A stretch of 64,000 bases of DNA from Corynebacterium halotolerans (GTDB lineage: Bacteria > Actinomycetota > Actinomycetes > Mycobacteriales > Mycobacteriaceae). The position numbers and the translations under genes were made by a program. Under the pieces are notes generated by a model, which saw only the letters and a program-made list of their open reading frames with translations, made no database searches and had not been told where the DNA came from. Shown piece by piece: positions 53,578-62,333 of this stretch. The stretch covers positions 62,001 through 126,000 of the forward strand of contig NZ_JVMD01000015.1 of assembly GCF_001056295.1 (NCBI RefSeq), written 5' to 3'. Each line of letters starts with the position of its first letter. Within the stretch, counting starts at the first letter, position 1.

Positions 53578-54630
53578 CTACCGACCGCAGCCCCGCGTGG
53601 ACAACCACGCGAGCGCCGCGGTTTTCGCGTCTTCGGGGGACTGCCCCGTCACCTCGTCGGGGTGGACGGGGTCGTCCATGTGGACGGCGCCCGTGCGGTC
53701 CCGGTCCTTGGCCACGGTGAGCATGAGCTTCGCGCCGCCCGGGAATTCATGGGTCATGTTCGCGGAGGCGTAGCCGGCGGTCGGGGCGCCGAAGGACCGC
53801 GAGCCGTCCAGGCCGCGGAACGTCAGCATCGTGGCCTCTCCGGAGCTGGCGGTGCCGCCGTCGACGAGCACCGCCACGGGGATCTCCGCCTTCGGGCCGG
53901 CGTCGACGGTGATGTTGGAGCCGCCGCCCTGGATCGAACCGCCCGTCAGCGTCACCGCGGTGGAGTAGCCGCGGCCGTCGAACCACAGCAATTCACCGTC
54001 GGGGAGCAGCGCCGACAGTCCCGCGACCATCGGCCCCATGTCGCCGCCGTTGTTGCCGCGCAGGTCCACGATGGCGCCGCAGGCGCCGGCCTTCACCTCG
54101 CGGGCGACGCCGGACGCGAGGGCATCGGCGTAGCGCTGGGACTCCGGGCCACCGCCGTCGCCGCCGTGCGTGGGGACGGTCGCCGTGAGCACGCGCGCCC
54201 CGCCGCCCTCGCCCTGCGCCGGCTCGGACGTCACGGTCGGTTCCGCGTCCGCGGAACCCGAGCCCCCGGTGCCGTTGCCGCCGTCGGGACGGAGCACCTT
54301 GGAGTGCTTGCCGCCCGCCGCGTTGATCGACAGGTCGAGCGCCGGCCACGTGTCCGAATAGTCCTTGAGATCGGCGGAGTCGAGCATCCGCTCGGCCTCG
54401 GCCCGCGCCTCGGCGAACTCCGGTGAATCGCCGTGGATGCCCTGGCTCTCCATGAGGTCCAGGGCGGCCGACGCGTACCGTTCGGGCGATGGCGGAACCA
54501 GGAAGATGGGTTTGCCCGTGAGCATCGCGCCCATCGTCGGGCCGAGCACCCACACGAGGGCGAACCCGGCCACGACGATGACGGCGGCGATGCCTCCGAG
54601 CCATGCGAGGATTTTCGTGCGCTTCTTCAT
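53578..54630 (-). CDS. S41-family peptidase, membrane-anchored
   Basis: 350 aa from ATG 54630 (MKKRTKILAWLGG). One N-terminal membrane helix (IAAVIVVAGFALVWVLGPTM), then an extracytoplasmic helical part and a low-complexity linker (GGNGTGGSGSADAEP). The tail-specific protease domain has GAIVDLRGNNGGDMGPMVAG, the Ser site GTASSGEAT and a GSRSFGAPTAG strand. Likely cleaves cell-envelope or exported proteins. Confidence 0.88.
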   Translation of the reverse strand: MKKRTKILAWLGGIAAVIVVAGFALVWVLGPTMGAMLTGKPIFLVPPSPERYASAALDLMESQGIHGDSPEFAEARAEAERMLDSADLKDYSDTWPALDLSINAAGGKHSKVLRPDGGNGTGGSGSADAEPTVTSEPAQGEGGGARVLTATVPTHGGDGGGPESQRYADALASGVAREVKAGACGAIVDLRGNNGGDMGPMVAGLSALLPDGELLWFDGRGYSTAVTLTGGSIQGGGSNITVDAGPKAEIPVAVLVDGGTASSGEATMLTFRGLDGSRSFGAPTAGYASANMTHEFPGGAKLMLTVAKDRDRTGAVHMDDPVHPDEVTGQSPEDAKTAALAWLSTRGCGR

Positions 54631-54704
54631 GACCCCATCCGAGCACGGCGGAGGTCCCGGCGCATCCGACCACGGTCTGATGTTCGGGCCGGGCGCCGCC
54701 GCGG

Positions 54705-54920
54705 CTACGCCATGGTGCGCCACTTCCGCCAGATCGCCACGTCGACGATGACGAAGACCAGCAGCATGAAACTGAGCGCCACCGACGGCTCCCCGACGGC
54801 GATGCGGTAGACCGCCCAACCTCCGACGACGAGGGTCCAGAAAAACATGAACCCCGCCACCGCCTCCACCCGCATCCTGCGGGCCTTGGCGTCGTGGCGG
54901 GGCTGGTGCATTCCGGTCAT
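54705..54920 (-). CDS. Small two-helix membrane protein, 71 aa
   Basis: ATG 54920. Basic His-containing N-terminus (MHQPRHDAKARRMRVE), then two membrane helices (AGFMFFWTLVVGGWAVYRIA; VALSFMLLVFVIVDVAIW). Conserved-looking but not recognised. Confidence 0.7.
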   Translation of the reverse strand: MTGMHQPRHDAKARRMRVEAVAGFMFFWTLVVGGWAVYRIAVGEPSVALSFMLLVFVIVDVAIWRKWRTMA

Positions 54921-54977
54921 GTGAAGTCAGTCTAGGCGGTGCACGCGGTGCGGCGGGCCGTCGTCAAGCGAAAACCG

Positions 54978-55820
54978 TCATGCCTTCACGCCGCCGGCCG
55001 TCAAGCCGGAGACGATCCACTTCTGGAAGATCAGCACCATGATCACCAGCGGAATGGTCACCAGGGCGCCGGCGGCCATGGTCGCCGCGTACGGGTACTC
55101 GAACGCCGACGGGCCGGTGAACCGGGCGATGGCGACGGTGACGGGCTCCGTGGCCGTGTTCGACAGCTGGCGGGCGAGCATGAACTCGTTCCACGTGGCC
55201 ACGAACGCCAGGATCGCCGTGGTGAACAGTGCAGGCGTGGCCAGCGGGAGGATCACCATGCGGAACGCCTGGCCGCGAGTGGCGCCGTCGACGCGGGCGG
55301 CCTCCTCCAGCTCCCAGGGCAGATCGCGGAAGAAGCTCGTCAGCGTGTACACCGTCAGCGGCAGGACGAACGAGATGTTCGGGATGATCAGCGCCTGGTA
55401 GGTGCCGATCCACTTCAGCTCGCCGAAGAGCTGGAACAGCGGCGTGACCAGCGCGATGCCGGGGAACATCGACGCCGCGAGGATGATGCCGGTGACGAAG
55501 CCCTTGCCGGCGAAATCCACCCGCGCCAACGCGTAGGCGGTGAAGACGCCGACCGCCAGCGCGATCAGCGTCGTCGCCGCGCCGATCACCAGCGAGTTGA
55601 CGATGGCGCCCAGGAAGTCGTTGCCCTTGTCTGTGGCCAGGGCATCCTCGAAGTTCTGCAGGGTCACGTGCGTGAACCACGGGGTGGTGTCGAACGTGTG
55701 CGCCTTGTCCCGCAGCGCGGTGACCAGCATCCAGTAGAAGGGCGCCAGGCCCCACACCAGGATCAGGATGACGGCCAAGTAGTTCCCCGCCCACGAGCGC
55801 ATTCGCTTGGCGACGGTCAT
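54978..55820 (-). CDS. tusG: Sugar ABC transporter permease (MalG/SugB type)
   Basis: 280 aa from ATG 55820, overlapping tusF (ATGA). Six membrane helices. The EAA coupling loop is ELEEAARVDGATRGQAF followed by LPLATPALF. Downstream permease of the trehalose-like importer. Order ATPase, binding protein, permease, permease, and the genomic neighbourhood, match the C. glutamicum tus locus. Trehalose specificity is inferred from that. Confidence 0.88.
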   Translation of the reverse strand: MTVAKRMRSWAGNYLAVILILVWGLAPFYWMLVTALRDKAHTFDTTPWFTHVTLQNFEDALATDKGNDFLGAIVNSLVIGAATTLIALAVGVFTAYALARVDFAGKGFVTGIILAASMFPGIALVTPLFQLFGELKWIGTYQALIIPNISFVLPLTVYTLTSFFRDLPWELEEAARVDGATRGQAFRMVILPLATPALFTTAILAFVATWNEFMLARQLSNTATEPVTVAIARFTGPSAFEYPYAATMAAGALVTIPLVIMVLIFQKWIVSGLTAGGVKA

Positions 55821-56902
55821 TGCTTCGCCTCCGTGCTCTCGCTCTTCTTGGATTTCTTCATTCCGCGCGAGCCCGAGACGTCGGCGCCGAGGAAACGGAT
55901 CATGACGAACGCGACGCCGAAGATCAGCAGGAACACCAGCGTCGACAGCGCCGACGCCGAGTTGAAGTTGCCCTGCCGCATGTCATCGACGACGAGCTGC
56001 GAGATCGTGGCGGTCGGGGAGTTGGACGACGAGGAGATCATGATCACCGGGAGGTCGTACATGCGCAGCGCATCCAGCGTGCGGAACAGCACCGCCACCA
56101 TCAGCGCAGGCTTCACCAGCGGAAGCGTGATGTGCAGGAACCGCTGCCACGGGGTGGCGCCGTCGACGCGGGCCGCCTCGTGGACGTCGCGGGGGATCAT
56201 CTGCAGGCCGGCGAGGATGAGCAGCGCCATGAACGGCGCCGTCTTCCACACGTCGGCGACGATGACCGCCGAGCGCGCCGCCCACGGGTCGGTGGTCCAG
56301 CGGATGGTTTCGCCGGTCAGCGGCGACAGCAGCTTGTTGGCGATCCCGTAGTCCGCGAAGATGAACTGCCACAGCTTCGCCGTCACGGCCGTCGGGATGG
56401 CCCAGGGGACCAGCACCGCCGCGCGCAGCATGCCGCGCCCCGCGAAATCGCGGGCCATGACCAGCGCCATGCCCAGGCCCAGAAGGGTTTCCAGGGTGAC
56501 CGTCACGACCGCGAAGAACAGCGTGATGCCCACCGCGGGCCAGAAGTCCGTGGATAACGTGCCCGGGGCGCAGGTGCCCACGGTGCCGTCGGAAAGCATG
56601 CACCGCTGCGTGATCCAGTACAGGTAGTGCTGGAACCCCGCGAACCCGCCCTCGACGAACATCCCCGTGCCGGGGTCGATGTGCCGGTCGGCCTGGAACG
56701 AGAGCCAGATGGCGCGGATGACCGGGTAGCCGATCACCACCGCCAGCACCGCGAGCGCGGGGCCGACCAACAGCGGGACCTTCAGCCGCGATCTCCACCG
56801 GGAACGCGTCCCGCCCATGGTCATGCCATCGCCGAAATCCGACTCTTCGGCGTGGTCCGGCGGCACCCGATCACTGTGCTCGCCGACGGTCGACGTGGAC
56901 AC
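55817..56902 (-). CDS. tusF: Sugar ABC transporter permease (MalF/SugA type)
   Basis: 361 aa from ATG 56902. A soluble acidic N-terminus (about 35 residues), then six membrane helices. The EAA loop is DVHEAARVDGATPWQRF then TLPLVKPALM. A periplasmic loop with two Cys (RCMLSDGTVGTCAPG) lies between the first two helices. Pairs with TusG. The C-terminus is Lys/Ser/Glu-rich. Confidence 0.88.
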   Translation of the reverse strand: MSTSTVGEHSDRVPPDHAEESDFGDGMTMGGTRSRWRSRLKVPLLVGPALAVLAVVIGYPVIRAIWLSFQADRHIDPGTGMFVEGGFAGFQHYLYWITQRCMLSDGTVGTCAPGTLSTDFWPAVGITLFFAVVTVTLETLLGLGMALVMARDFAGRGMLRAAVLVPWAIPTAVTAKLWQFIFADYGIANKLLSPLTGETIRWTTDPWAARSAVIVADVWKTAPFMALLILAGLQMIPRDVHEAARVDGATPWQRFLHITLPLVKPALMVAVLFRTLDALRMYDLPVIMISSSSNSPTATISQLVVDDMRQGNFNSASALSTLVFLLIFGVAFVMIRFLGADVSGSRGMKKSKKSESTEAKQ

Positions 56903-56980
56903 GCTCGACTCTCCTTCGATGTTCGGTCATGACCCGCGTGACGGGCGCTGGATCCCGGTTTTCGCGGCTTTTGGGGAGGG

Positions 56981-57056
56981 GCCCCGTCGCCGGGGATCCG
57001 GTTGTCGGGGGCCCCGTCGCCGGGGACTCGGTTGTCGGGCACCCGTCGCCGGGGGC
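56981..57056 (-). repeat. 30-bp tandem hairpin repeats between tusE and tusF
   Basis: Units at 56981-57010 and 57011-57040 differ at four positions, with a partial third unit to 57056. Each starts GCCCCGTCGCCGGGG, a small hairpin (CCCCG-TCGC-CGGGG). The array lies in the 165-bp gap directly downstream of the binding-protein gene and before the permeases. Confidence 0.85.
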
Positions 57057-57067
57057 ACCGCGCCCCG

Positions 57068-58327
57068 CTACTTCGAGGCCTGCTCCAGGGCGGCCTTCAT
57101 GTCGGCGATGGCCTTGTCCACGTCCTTGCTGCCGTTGATGGCGGCGTACGCGTTGTCCTGGATGGCCTTGGACATGGCGTTGTAGTACGGCGACACCGGG
57201 CGCGGCTTGGCGTTCTCCAGCGACTCCTTCAGCGCCGGCAGGTACGGGAACTTCTCGATCAGCTTCTGATCGTCGTAGATCGAGGCCAGCACCGGCGGGA
57301 AGGACTCCTCGGCGAAGCCCATCTGGCTCTGCTCGGAGATGACGTACTCGATGAAGTCGCGGGCCGTGGCCTTGTGCTTCGAGTGGGCGTTGATGCCGTT
57401 GTTGTAGCCGCCCAGGGTGGACGCGCCGACGCCGTTCGGGCCGACCAGCGGGGTGACCTCGAACTTGCCGGCCACCGGCGTCTCGCCGGCGGCGTCGAAC
57501 ATGTACGGCCAGTTCACGGCGTACGCGGACTTCTCGTTGGTGAAGGCCTGCATGGTCTCCTCCTCCGTCGCGCCCGTGGACTCCTTGGTGATGGTGCCGT
57601 CGCCGTAGGCGTCGACCAGCGCCTGCAGGCCCGCCTTCGCCTCGGGGGAGTCGACCGTGACCTTGCCCTGGTCATCGATGAGGGAACCGCCCCAGGCGTG
57701 GATGGCGTCGAGGGTGTTGACGCTCAGGCCCTCGTACTGCGACAGCTGCAGCGTCAGGCAGCCCTTGTCCTCCGGCAGCGGCTCGCAGGACTTGCGCAGG
57801 CCCTCCCAGTCCTTCGGGGCCTCGGGGATCAGCTCGGTGTTGCGGAACAGCAGCTGGCCGTTGGTGTTCTGCGGCACCGCGTAGAGGGTGCCGTTGTAGG
57901 TGGCGGACTCGACGGCCGGCTTCAGCAGCCCGTCGGTGTCGACCTTCATGGCGTCCTGCAGGGGCACGAGGTACCCGTTGGCGGCGAACTCCGCGGTCCA
58001 CGTGACGTCCAGGGCCATCACGTCGAACTCGCCCGACGAGGCCTCCAGCGACTGGACGAGGGCCTCGCGCTGCGCGTCGGCCTCGCCGGCCAGCTCGTGG
58101 ACCTTGACCTTCTCGTCGGGATGCTCCGCGTTCCAGCGCTCGGCGATCTTCTGCACCTTCTCGATGTCGTTCTTGCCCATCGCGAAGGTGATCGGGCCGC
58201 GGGCGTCCTGGCCCTCGTTGGCCGCGGCGTTGCCGGCGCCGCCGCCGTCGCCATCGGCGGAACAGCCGGCGAGCACCAGGCCGGTGGCGGTGATGCCGGC
58301 GAGGAGCGACTTGCGGAATGAGACCAT
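57068..58327 (-). CDS. tusE: Sugar-binding lipoprotein of ABC transporter
   Basis: 419 aa from ATG 58327 (CGAAAGGACGACCATC). Signal peptide with lipobox LVLAGC (Cys22), followed by a Gly/Asp-rich linker. Periplasmic-binding-protein fold of the extracellular family 1 type (EEVYVHELAGEADAQ-like KVKVHELAGEADAQ, PQNTNGQLLFRNTELI, NAHSKHKATARDFIEYV). Binds the disaccharide outside the membrane and passes it to TusFG. First gene of the tusE-F-G transcript. Confidence 0.9.
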   Translation of the reverse strand: MVSFRKSLLAGITATGLVLAGCSADGDGGGAGNAAANEGQDARGPITFAMGKNDIEKVQKIAERWNAEHPDEKVKVHELAGEADAQREALVQSLEASSGEFDVMALDVTWTAEFAANGYLVPLQDAMKVDTDGLLKPAVESATYNGTLYAVPQNTNGQLLFRNTELIPEAPKDWEGLRKSCEPLPEDKGCLTLQLSQYEGLSVNTLDAIHAWGGSLIDDQGKVTVDSPEAKAGLQALVDAYGDGTITKESTGATEEETMQAFTNEKSAYAVNWPYMFDAAGETPVAGKFEVTPLVGPNGVGASTLGGYNNGINAHSKHKATARDFIEYVISEQSQMGFAEESFPPVLASIYDDQKLIEKFPYLPALKESLENAKPRPVSPYYNAMSKAIQDNAYAAINGSKDVDKAIADMKAALEQASK

Positions 58328-58381
58328 GATGGTCGTCCTTTCGTGTCCGTGATCGTCCCCGGCAATCCGGGAACGTGTTTG

Positions 58382-58410
58382 AGTCTAAAGGTTATGTGGG
58401 GCGAATCACA
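58382..58410 (-). promoter_or_regulatory. Promoter of tusE-F-G
   Basis: -35 TGTGAT (58410-58405), 17-bp spacer, -10 TAGACT (58387-58382), 54 nt before ATG 58327. The -10 is good, the -35 is moderate. The promoter is between tusK and tusE, so tusK is transcribed separately upstream. Confidence 0.55.
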
Positions 58411-58503
58411 GGGTCGTTTAAGGTGCGGGGGCGGGCGTGACGCGCGGAGGCAACGGGTAGGCGTGGCGGGCGGGCGTGCAGCCGGCGGGCGCACGGCCGC
58501 GGT

Positions 58504-59658
58504 TCAGTTCAGTCGGTTTCCCGTGGCCGCGTCGAAGAGATGCAGCTTCGCCGGGTCCGGCACGAGGACGACGCGCGAACCGAGCGGCGGCGCGGCGCCG
58601 TCGCCGACCCGGGCGATGAGCGGCTCGGCCGCGGCGGTGCCGGAATCCCCGCGGCCGCCGGTGATCGCGTCATCCGGGTGGGCGTAGACGTAGGAATCCG
58701 CGCCGAGCTCCTCCACCAGCACCACGGTTGCGCCGATGCCGCCGGCCCTTCCTGCGCCGGCCTCGCCCGCGCCGGGCGCCCCCGCCTCCGCGGCCACCGC
58801 CGTGTCCTCCGGGCGCACGCCGACGATGACGTCCCCGGAGTGCCCGCCGAGCCCGCCGACCACGGCCGGGTCCGCGGGGATGCGGCGTCCCCCGATCACG
58901 ACCGCGCCGTCGTCAAGCCGGCCCCGCATCAGGTTCATCGACGGCGAACCGATGAACCCGGCGACGAACACGTTGGCCGGCCGGGCGTACAGCTCCTTCG
59001 GCGGCGCGACCTGCTGCAGGACCCCGTGGTCGAGCACGGCCACCCGGTCGCCCATGGTCATGGCCTCCACCTGGTCATGGGTGACGTAGACCGTCGTCAC
59101 GCCCAGCTCGCGCTGGAGTGCGGCGACCTGCGTGCGGGTCTGCACGCGGAGCTTCGCGTCGAGGTTCGACAGCGGCTCATCCATGAGGAACACCTGCGGC
59201 TCGCGGACGATCGCCCGCCCCATGGCCACGCGCTGGCGCTGGCCACCGGACAGGTCCTTCGGCTTGCGGTCCAGGTAGGGGGTGAGGTCGAGCATCGCGG
59301 CGGCCTTCTCCACGCGCCCGTTGCGCTCCGCCTTGCCCACCTTCGCCAGCTTCAGCGCGAATCCCATGTTTTCGCGCACCGACATGTGCGGGTACAGGGC
59401 GTAGTTCTGGAACACCATCGCGATGTCCCGGTCCTTCGGGTCGTCGCGGGTGACGTCGCGGCCGTCGATGAGGATCCGGCCCCCGGTCACCTCCTCCAGC
59501 CCCGCGAGCATCCGCAGCGACGTGGACTTCCCGCAGCCGGAGGGGCCGACGAGGACCAGGAATTCGCCGTCCGCGATGTCCAGATCCAGGTTCTTGACGG
59601 TGGGCTCGTCCGCGCCCGGGTAGGTGAGCTGTGCTCGCTCGAATGTGACGGTCGCCAT
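58504..59658 (-). CDS. tusK: ABC transporter ATPase (MsiK/UgpC type)
   Basis: 384 aa from ATG 59658. Walker A GPSGCGKST (38-46), Q-loop VFQNYALYP, signature LSGGQ (136-140), Walker B VFLMDEPLSNLDA (Asp160-Glu161), switch VTHDQ. The C-terminal regulatory TOBE-like region has a Gly/Ala-rich insertion (AEAGAPGAGEAGAGRAGG). Energises sugar uptake with TusEFG; ATPases of this type may serve several importers. Confidence 0.92.
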   Translation of the reverse strand: MATVTFERAQLTYPGADEPTVKNLDLDIADGEFLVLVGPSGCGKSTSLRMLAGLEEVTGGRILIDGRDVTRDDPKDRDIAMVFQNYALYPHMSVRENMGFALKLAKVGKAERNGRVEKAAAMLDLTPYLDRKPKDLSGGQRQRVAMGRAIVREPQVFLMDEPLSNLDAKLRVQTRTQVAALQRELGVTTVYVTHDQVEAMTMGDRVAVLDHGVLQQVAPPKELYARPANVFVAGFIGSPSMNLMRGRLDDGAVVIGGRRIPADPAVVGGLGGHSGDVIVGVRPEDTAVAAEAGAPGAGEAGAGRAGGIGATVVLVEELGADSYVYAHPDDAITGGRGDSGTAAAEPLIARVGDGAAPPLGSRVVLVPDPAKLHLFDAATGNRLN

Positions 59659-59755
59659 GCGCTCAAGTTAGCAGAACATAAGAAAAAGCTGGGTGGCCGC
59701 GGGCTCATACTCCGGCATGATCCGGCGGCGCCCGCCGGCGCATTAGCGTGGGAGC

Positions 59756-61186
59756 ATGTCCGAAGGTCCATCCGAACAGCGAAAAACGCCCCGGTGGGCG
59801 GATCGCCGCCTGGAGTTGCCCGCGTGGTTGCGGGCGGTGGTCGACGGGGCCGGGGCGTTCGTCGCCCTGGCCATGACCCGCAGCCTGGATCAGCAGTACA
59901 TTTTCGGCCCGAACGCGTGGTGGCCGCAGTCTTTCCTCGACTACCCGGAGTGGATGTCGCCCGCCCATCTGGCGTGGGTGATCGCCTCCGGGGCGGTGCT
60001 GACCGTCCGGCGGCTGCTGCCCATGTTCACCTCCGTGGCGCTGCCCGTGCTGCTGTTCATCCACCTGCTCGCGTTGCCGACCACGTATTCAGCGTTCGTG
60101 GTCACGGCCTTCGCCATGTTCCACCTGGGCCGCCATTGCCCCGTGCGGTGGCGCCGGCCCGCCTGGGCCGCGGTGGCGGTGTTCGTGCCCGCGGCGATGG
60201 TGCTGCGCGGTGAAGCGCTGGTCGTTTCGTGGCAGGTCGCGCTGCTGCAGACCTTGCCCGCCCTGTGCGTGCTGGGCTTCTTCTGGATGTGGGGTTCCAA
60301 CCGCCGCCGCCGCGACCAGGAGTTGACGGCCCTTCGCGACCGCGCCGAGCTCGCCGCCATCGCGGAGCGCACGCGCATCGCGCGGGAGATGCACGACATC
60401 GTCGCCCACTCGCTCACGGCCGTGATCGCGCAGGCCGACGGCGGCAGGTTCATCGCCGCCAAGCACCCCGACAAGGCCGTGGAGGCGCTGGAGAACATCG
60501 CTTCCACCGCCCGCGATTCCCTGGGGCAGATGCGGCAGTTGCTGTCGGTGCTCCGGGATCCGGCCGAGGACGGGGCGGTTGCCCCGCTTGACGACGGCCC
60601 GGCGTCGGCCCGGTCCGGCCACGCGGCGGATTCGGCCGCGGGTGAGTCGGGCGGCGGTGAGTCGGCTCGCGGTGAGTCGGGCGGCGGTGAGTCGGTTCGC
60701 GGTGAGTCGGGCGGGGGTGAGTCGGGACGGGGCGCGTCGGGTGGGGGCGCTGCGGAGGTGCAGTTCGCCCCCATGCCCGGCCTGGATGCGCTGCCGCAGC
60801 TCGTCGCGGAATCGACGAGGGCGGGACTCCGCGTGACCTTCGAGGAAGAGGGGCCGCGCCCGGTGGTGGGGGCGACGACGCAGCTGACCATCTACCGCAT
60901 CATCCAGGAATCCCTGACCAACGCGCTGAAACATGCGGGCCACGTTGCGGTCGACGTGCGGTTGGAGTGGGGCAGGCGCGGCTGCGCGGTCACGGTGCAC
61001 AACGACGCGGGGCCGGGCAACGTCGAGGTGGAGGCGTCGCGAAGCAGAAGCGGCGCGCCGCGCATCGGCCGGGGCATCACGGGAATGCGGGAGCGCGTGG
61101 CGCTGCATGGCGGCACGCTGGACATCGATGACGCGCCGGGCGGATACACGGTCACCGCGCGGCTGCCGGAGGAAGGGACGCGATGA
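59756..61186 (+). CDS. Sensor histidine kinase, NarL family
   Basis: 476 aa from ATG 59756. N-terminal sensor with about five membrane helices (to residue 178), no large external loop. HisKA_3 box EMHDIVAHS with His213, and HATPase with NALKHAGH and GRGITGMRERVALHGG. Between them lies a low-complexity linker (residues 296-331) of GESGGGES-x-RG repeats encoded by 30-bp DNA repeats. Overlaps its response regulator (ATGA). Confidence 0.92.
   Translation: MSEGPSEQRKTPRWADRRLELPAWLRAVVDGAGAFVALAMTRSLDQQYIFGPNAWWPQSFLDYPEWMSPAHLAWVIASGAVLTVRRLLPMFTSVALPVLLFIHLLALPTTYSAFVVTAFAMFHLGRHCPVRWRRPAWAAVAVFVPAAMVLRGEALVVSWQVALLQTLPALCVLGFFWMWGSNRRRRDQELTALRDRAELAAIAERTRIAREMHDIVAHSLTAVIAQADGGRFIAAKHPDKAVEALENIASTARDSLGQMRQLLSVLRDPAEDGAVAPLDDGPASARSGHAADSAAGESGGGESARGESGGGESVRGESGGGESGRGASGGGAAEVQFAPMPGLDALPQLVAESTRAGLRVTFEEEGPRPVVGATTQLTIYRIIQESLTNALKHAGHVAVDVRLEWGRRGCAVTVHNDAGPGNVEVEASRSRSGAPRIGRGITGMRERVALHGGTLDIDDAPGGYTVTARLPEEGTR
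60641..60748 (+). repeat. In-frame 30-bp repeats in histidine-kinase linker
   Basis: About three and a half units of GGTGAGTCGGGCGGC followed by GGTGAGTCGG and CTCGC or TTCGC. The length is a multiple of three, so gain or loss of a unit changes linker length without a frameshift. It lies between the phosphoacceptor and ATPase domains. Confidence 0.85.
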
Positions 61187-62004
61187 ATGGGGCAGAGGCG
61201 ATGAACGGCAGCGGCGGAGGCGACGGCGTGATCCGGGTGGCGCTGGCCGATGATCAGTCGCTGGTGCGCGCCGGTTTCGCGATGGTCGTCGATTCGCAGG
61301 ATGACATGGAGGTTTCGTGGCAGGCCGATGATGGCGCGGGCGCCGTGGCGCTGGCCGCCCACGACGCGCCCGACGTGATCCTCATGGACATCCGGATGCC
61401 CGGCGTCGACGGCATCGAGGCCACCAGGCGGATTCTCGGCGCGGCCGGCCCCCGGGGTGCGGTCGATGCGCAAGGAGGGGATGAGGCGCAGGGTGCGGAT
61501 GGGCCGGGTGGCGGCCCGAGGATCCTCGTGCTGACCACCTTCGACATCGACGAATACGTCACCGATGCCATCGCCGCCGGCGCCTCCGGGTTCCTGCTCA
61601 AGGATGCGGCGCCGGAAGAGTTGCTCGCCGCCATCCGCGACGTCGCCGCGGGTGATTCGGCGCTGTCGGCGAGGTCGGCCGCGCGCCTGATCGCGCAGGT
61701 CCGGCCGATGCTCGGGAAGGGCACGGAAACGAGGGGCGATGGGCCGTCGTCAAGCGGGACCGCCGGGGAGACGGGGATCCGCGACGACCTGCCGGACCCG
61801 CTGACGCTGCGCGAAGAGGAGATTCTGCGGCTGATCGCGCTCGGGCGGACGAACGCCGAGATCGCGGAGGAGCTGTACATCGCGATGCCGACCGTGAAGA
61901 CGCACGTCGGGCGCATCCTGATGAAAACCGGCGCCCGCGACCGCGTCCACGCCGTGCTGTTCGCGCTGAGCACCGGGCGCGTCGGCGTCGGCGAGCTGGA
62001 GTAG
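61183..62004 (+). CDS. Response regulator, NarL/LuxR family
   Basis: 273 aa from ATG 61183 (or ATG 61201, more in line with family length). Receiver: VALADDQSLVRAGFAMV, phosphoacceptor Asp69 (VILMDIRMPGVDGIEATRR), TTFDIDEYV, GFLLKDAAPEELL. C-terminal LuxR HTH: LTLREEEILRLIALGRTNAE, IAEELYIAMPTVKTHVGRIL. Two Gly/Ala/Asp-rich insertions lengthen the receiver and the linker. Target genes unknown. Confidence 0.92.
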   Translation: MNGAEAMNGSGGGDGVIRVALADDQSLVRAGFAMVVDSQDDMEVSWQADDGAGAVALAAHDAPDVILMDIRMPGVDGIEATRRILGAAGPRGAVDAQGGDEAQGADGPGGGPRILVLTTFDIDEYVTDAIAAGASGFLLKDAAPEELLAAIRDVAAGDSALSARSAARLIAQVRPMLGKGTETRGDGPSSSGTAGETGIRDDLPDPLTLREEEILRLIALGRTNAEIAEELYIAMPTVKTHVGRILMKTGARDRVHAVLFALSTGRVGVGELE

Positions 62005-62333
62005 GGGAGGGGCGCTGCGGGGCGGGGACGTTGCGGGAGTTGGCTGGGAATCTCGGAAGGCGAACCGGGGAATTTGGGCAGGCGGACAGCCGAGCGAAGA
62101 GCGTGCATGAGGCGCGCTAAATCGAACGAGGAATCGATATCCGTGTCGGCGCTCGAAAATGCAACGATGGGTGCAGTGTGTGTGTGGGGGTAATGGCCTT
62201 TCTGGCATGCAACGTTGGTAAAACGTGTGCGGGAAGCGCGATGTGGGCGGCCGCTTTGTCGGGTTCATATGAGATCGAAAAATAGTTCGGGTTTCGGCTG
62301 GCCATCGTCGTGAAGCTCCGTGATGATGGGGGC
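62005..62333. other. Gene-free stretch
   Basis: About 330 bp between the response regulator and the HNH gene. It turns AT-richer after 62120 and contains short G/T runs (TGTGTGTGTGGGGG at about 62175). A TAGTTC 48 nt before ATG 62334 could be a -10. No hairpin terminator with a T-run is found. Confidence 0.4.

Noticed and set aside
54705..54920. Extra membrane subunit of the Tus transporter
   Set aside because: It is only 71 aa, has two helices, and lies on the far side of the tusG stop rather than between tusE and tusF.
54939..56351. 470-codon + strand frame over the tusG/tusF genes
   Set aside because: Shadow of two clear membrane permeases. Very rich in Arg, Asp, His and Gln with no fold.
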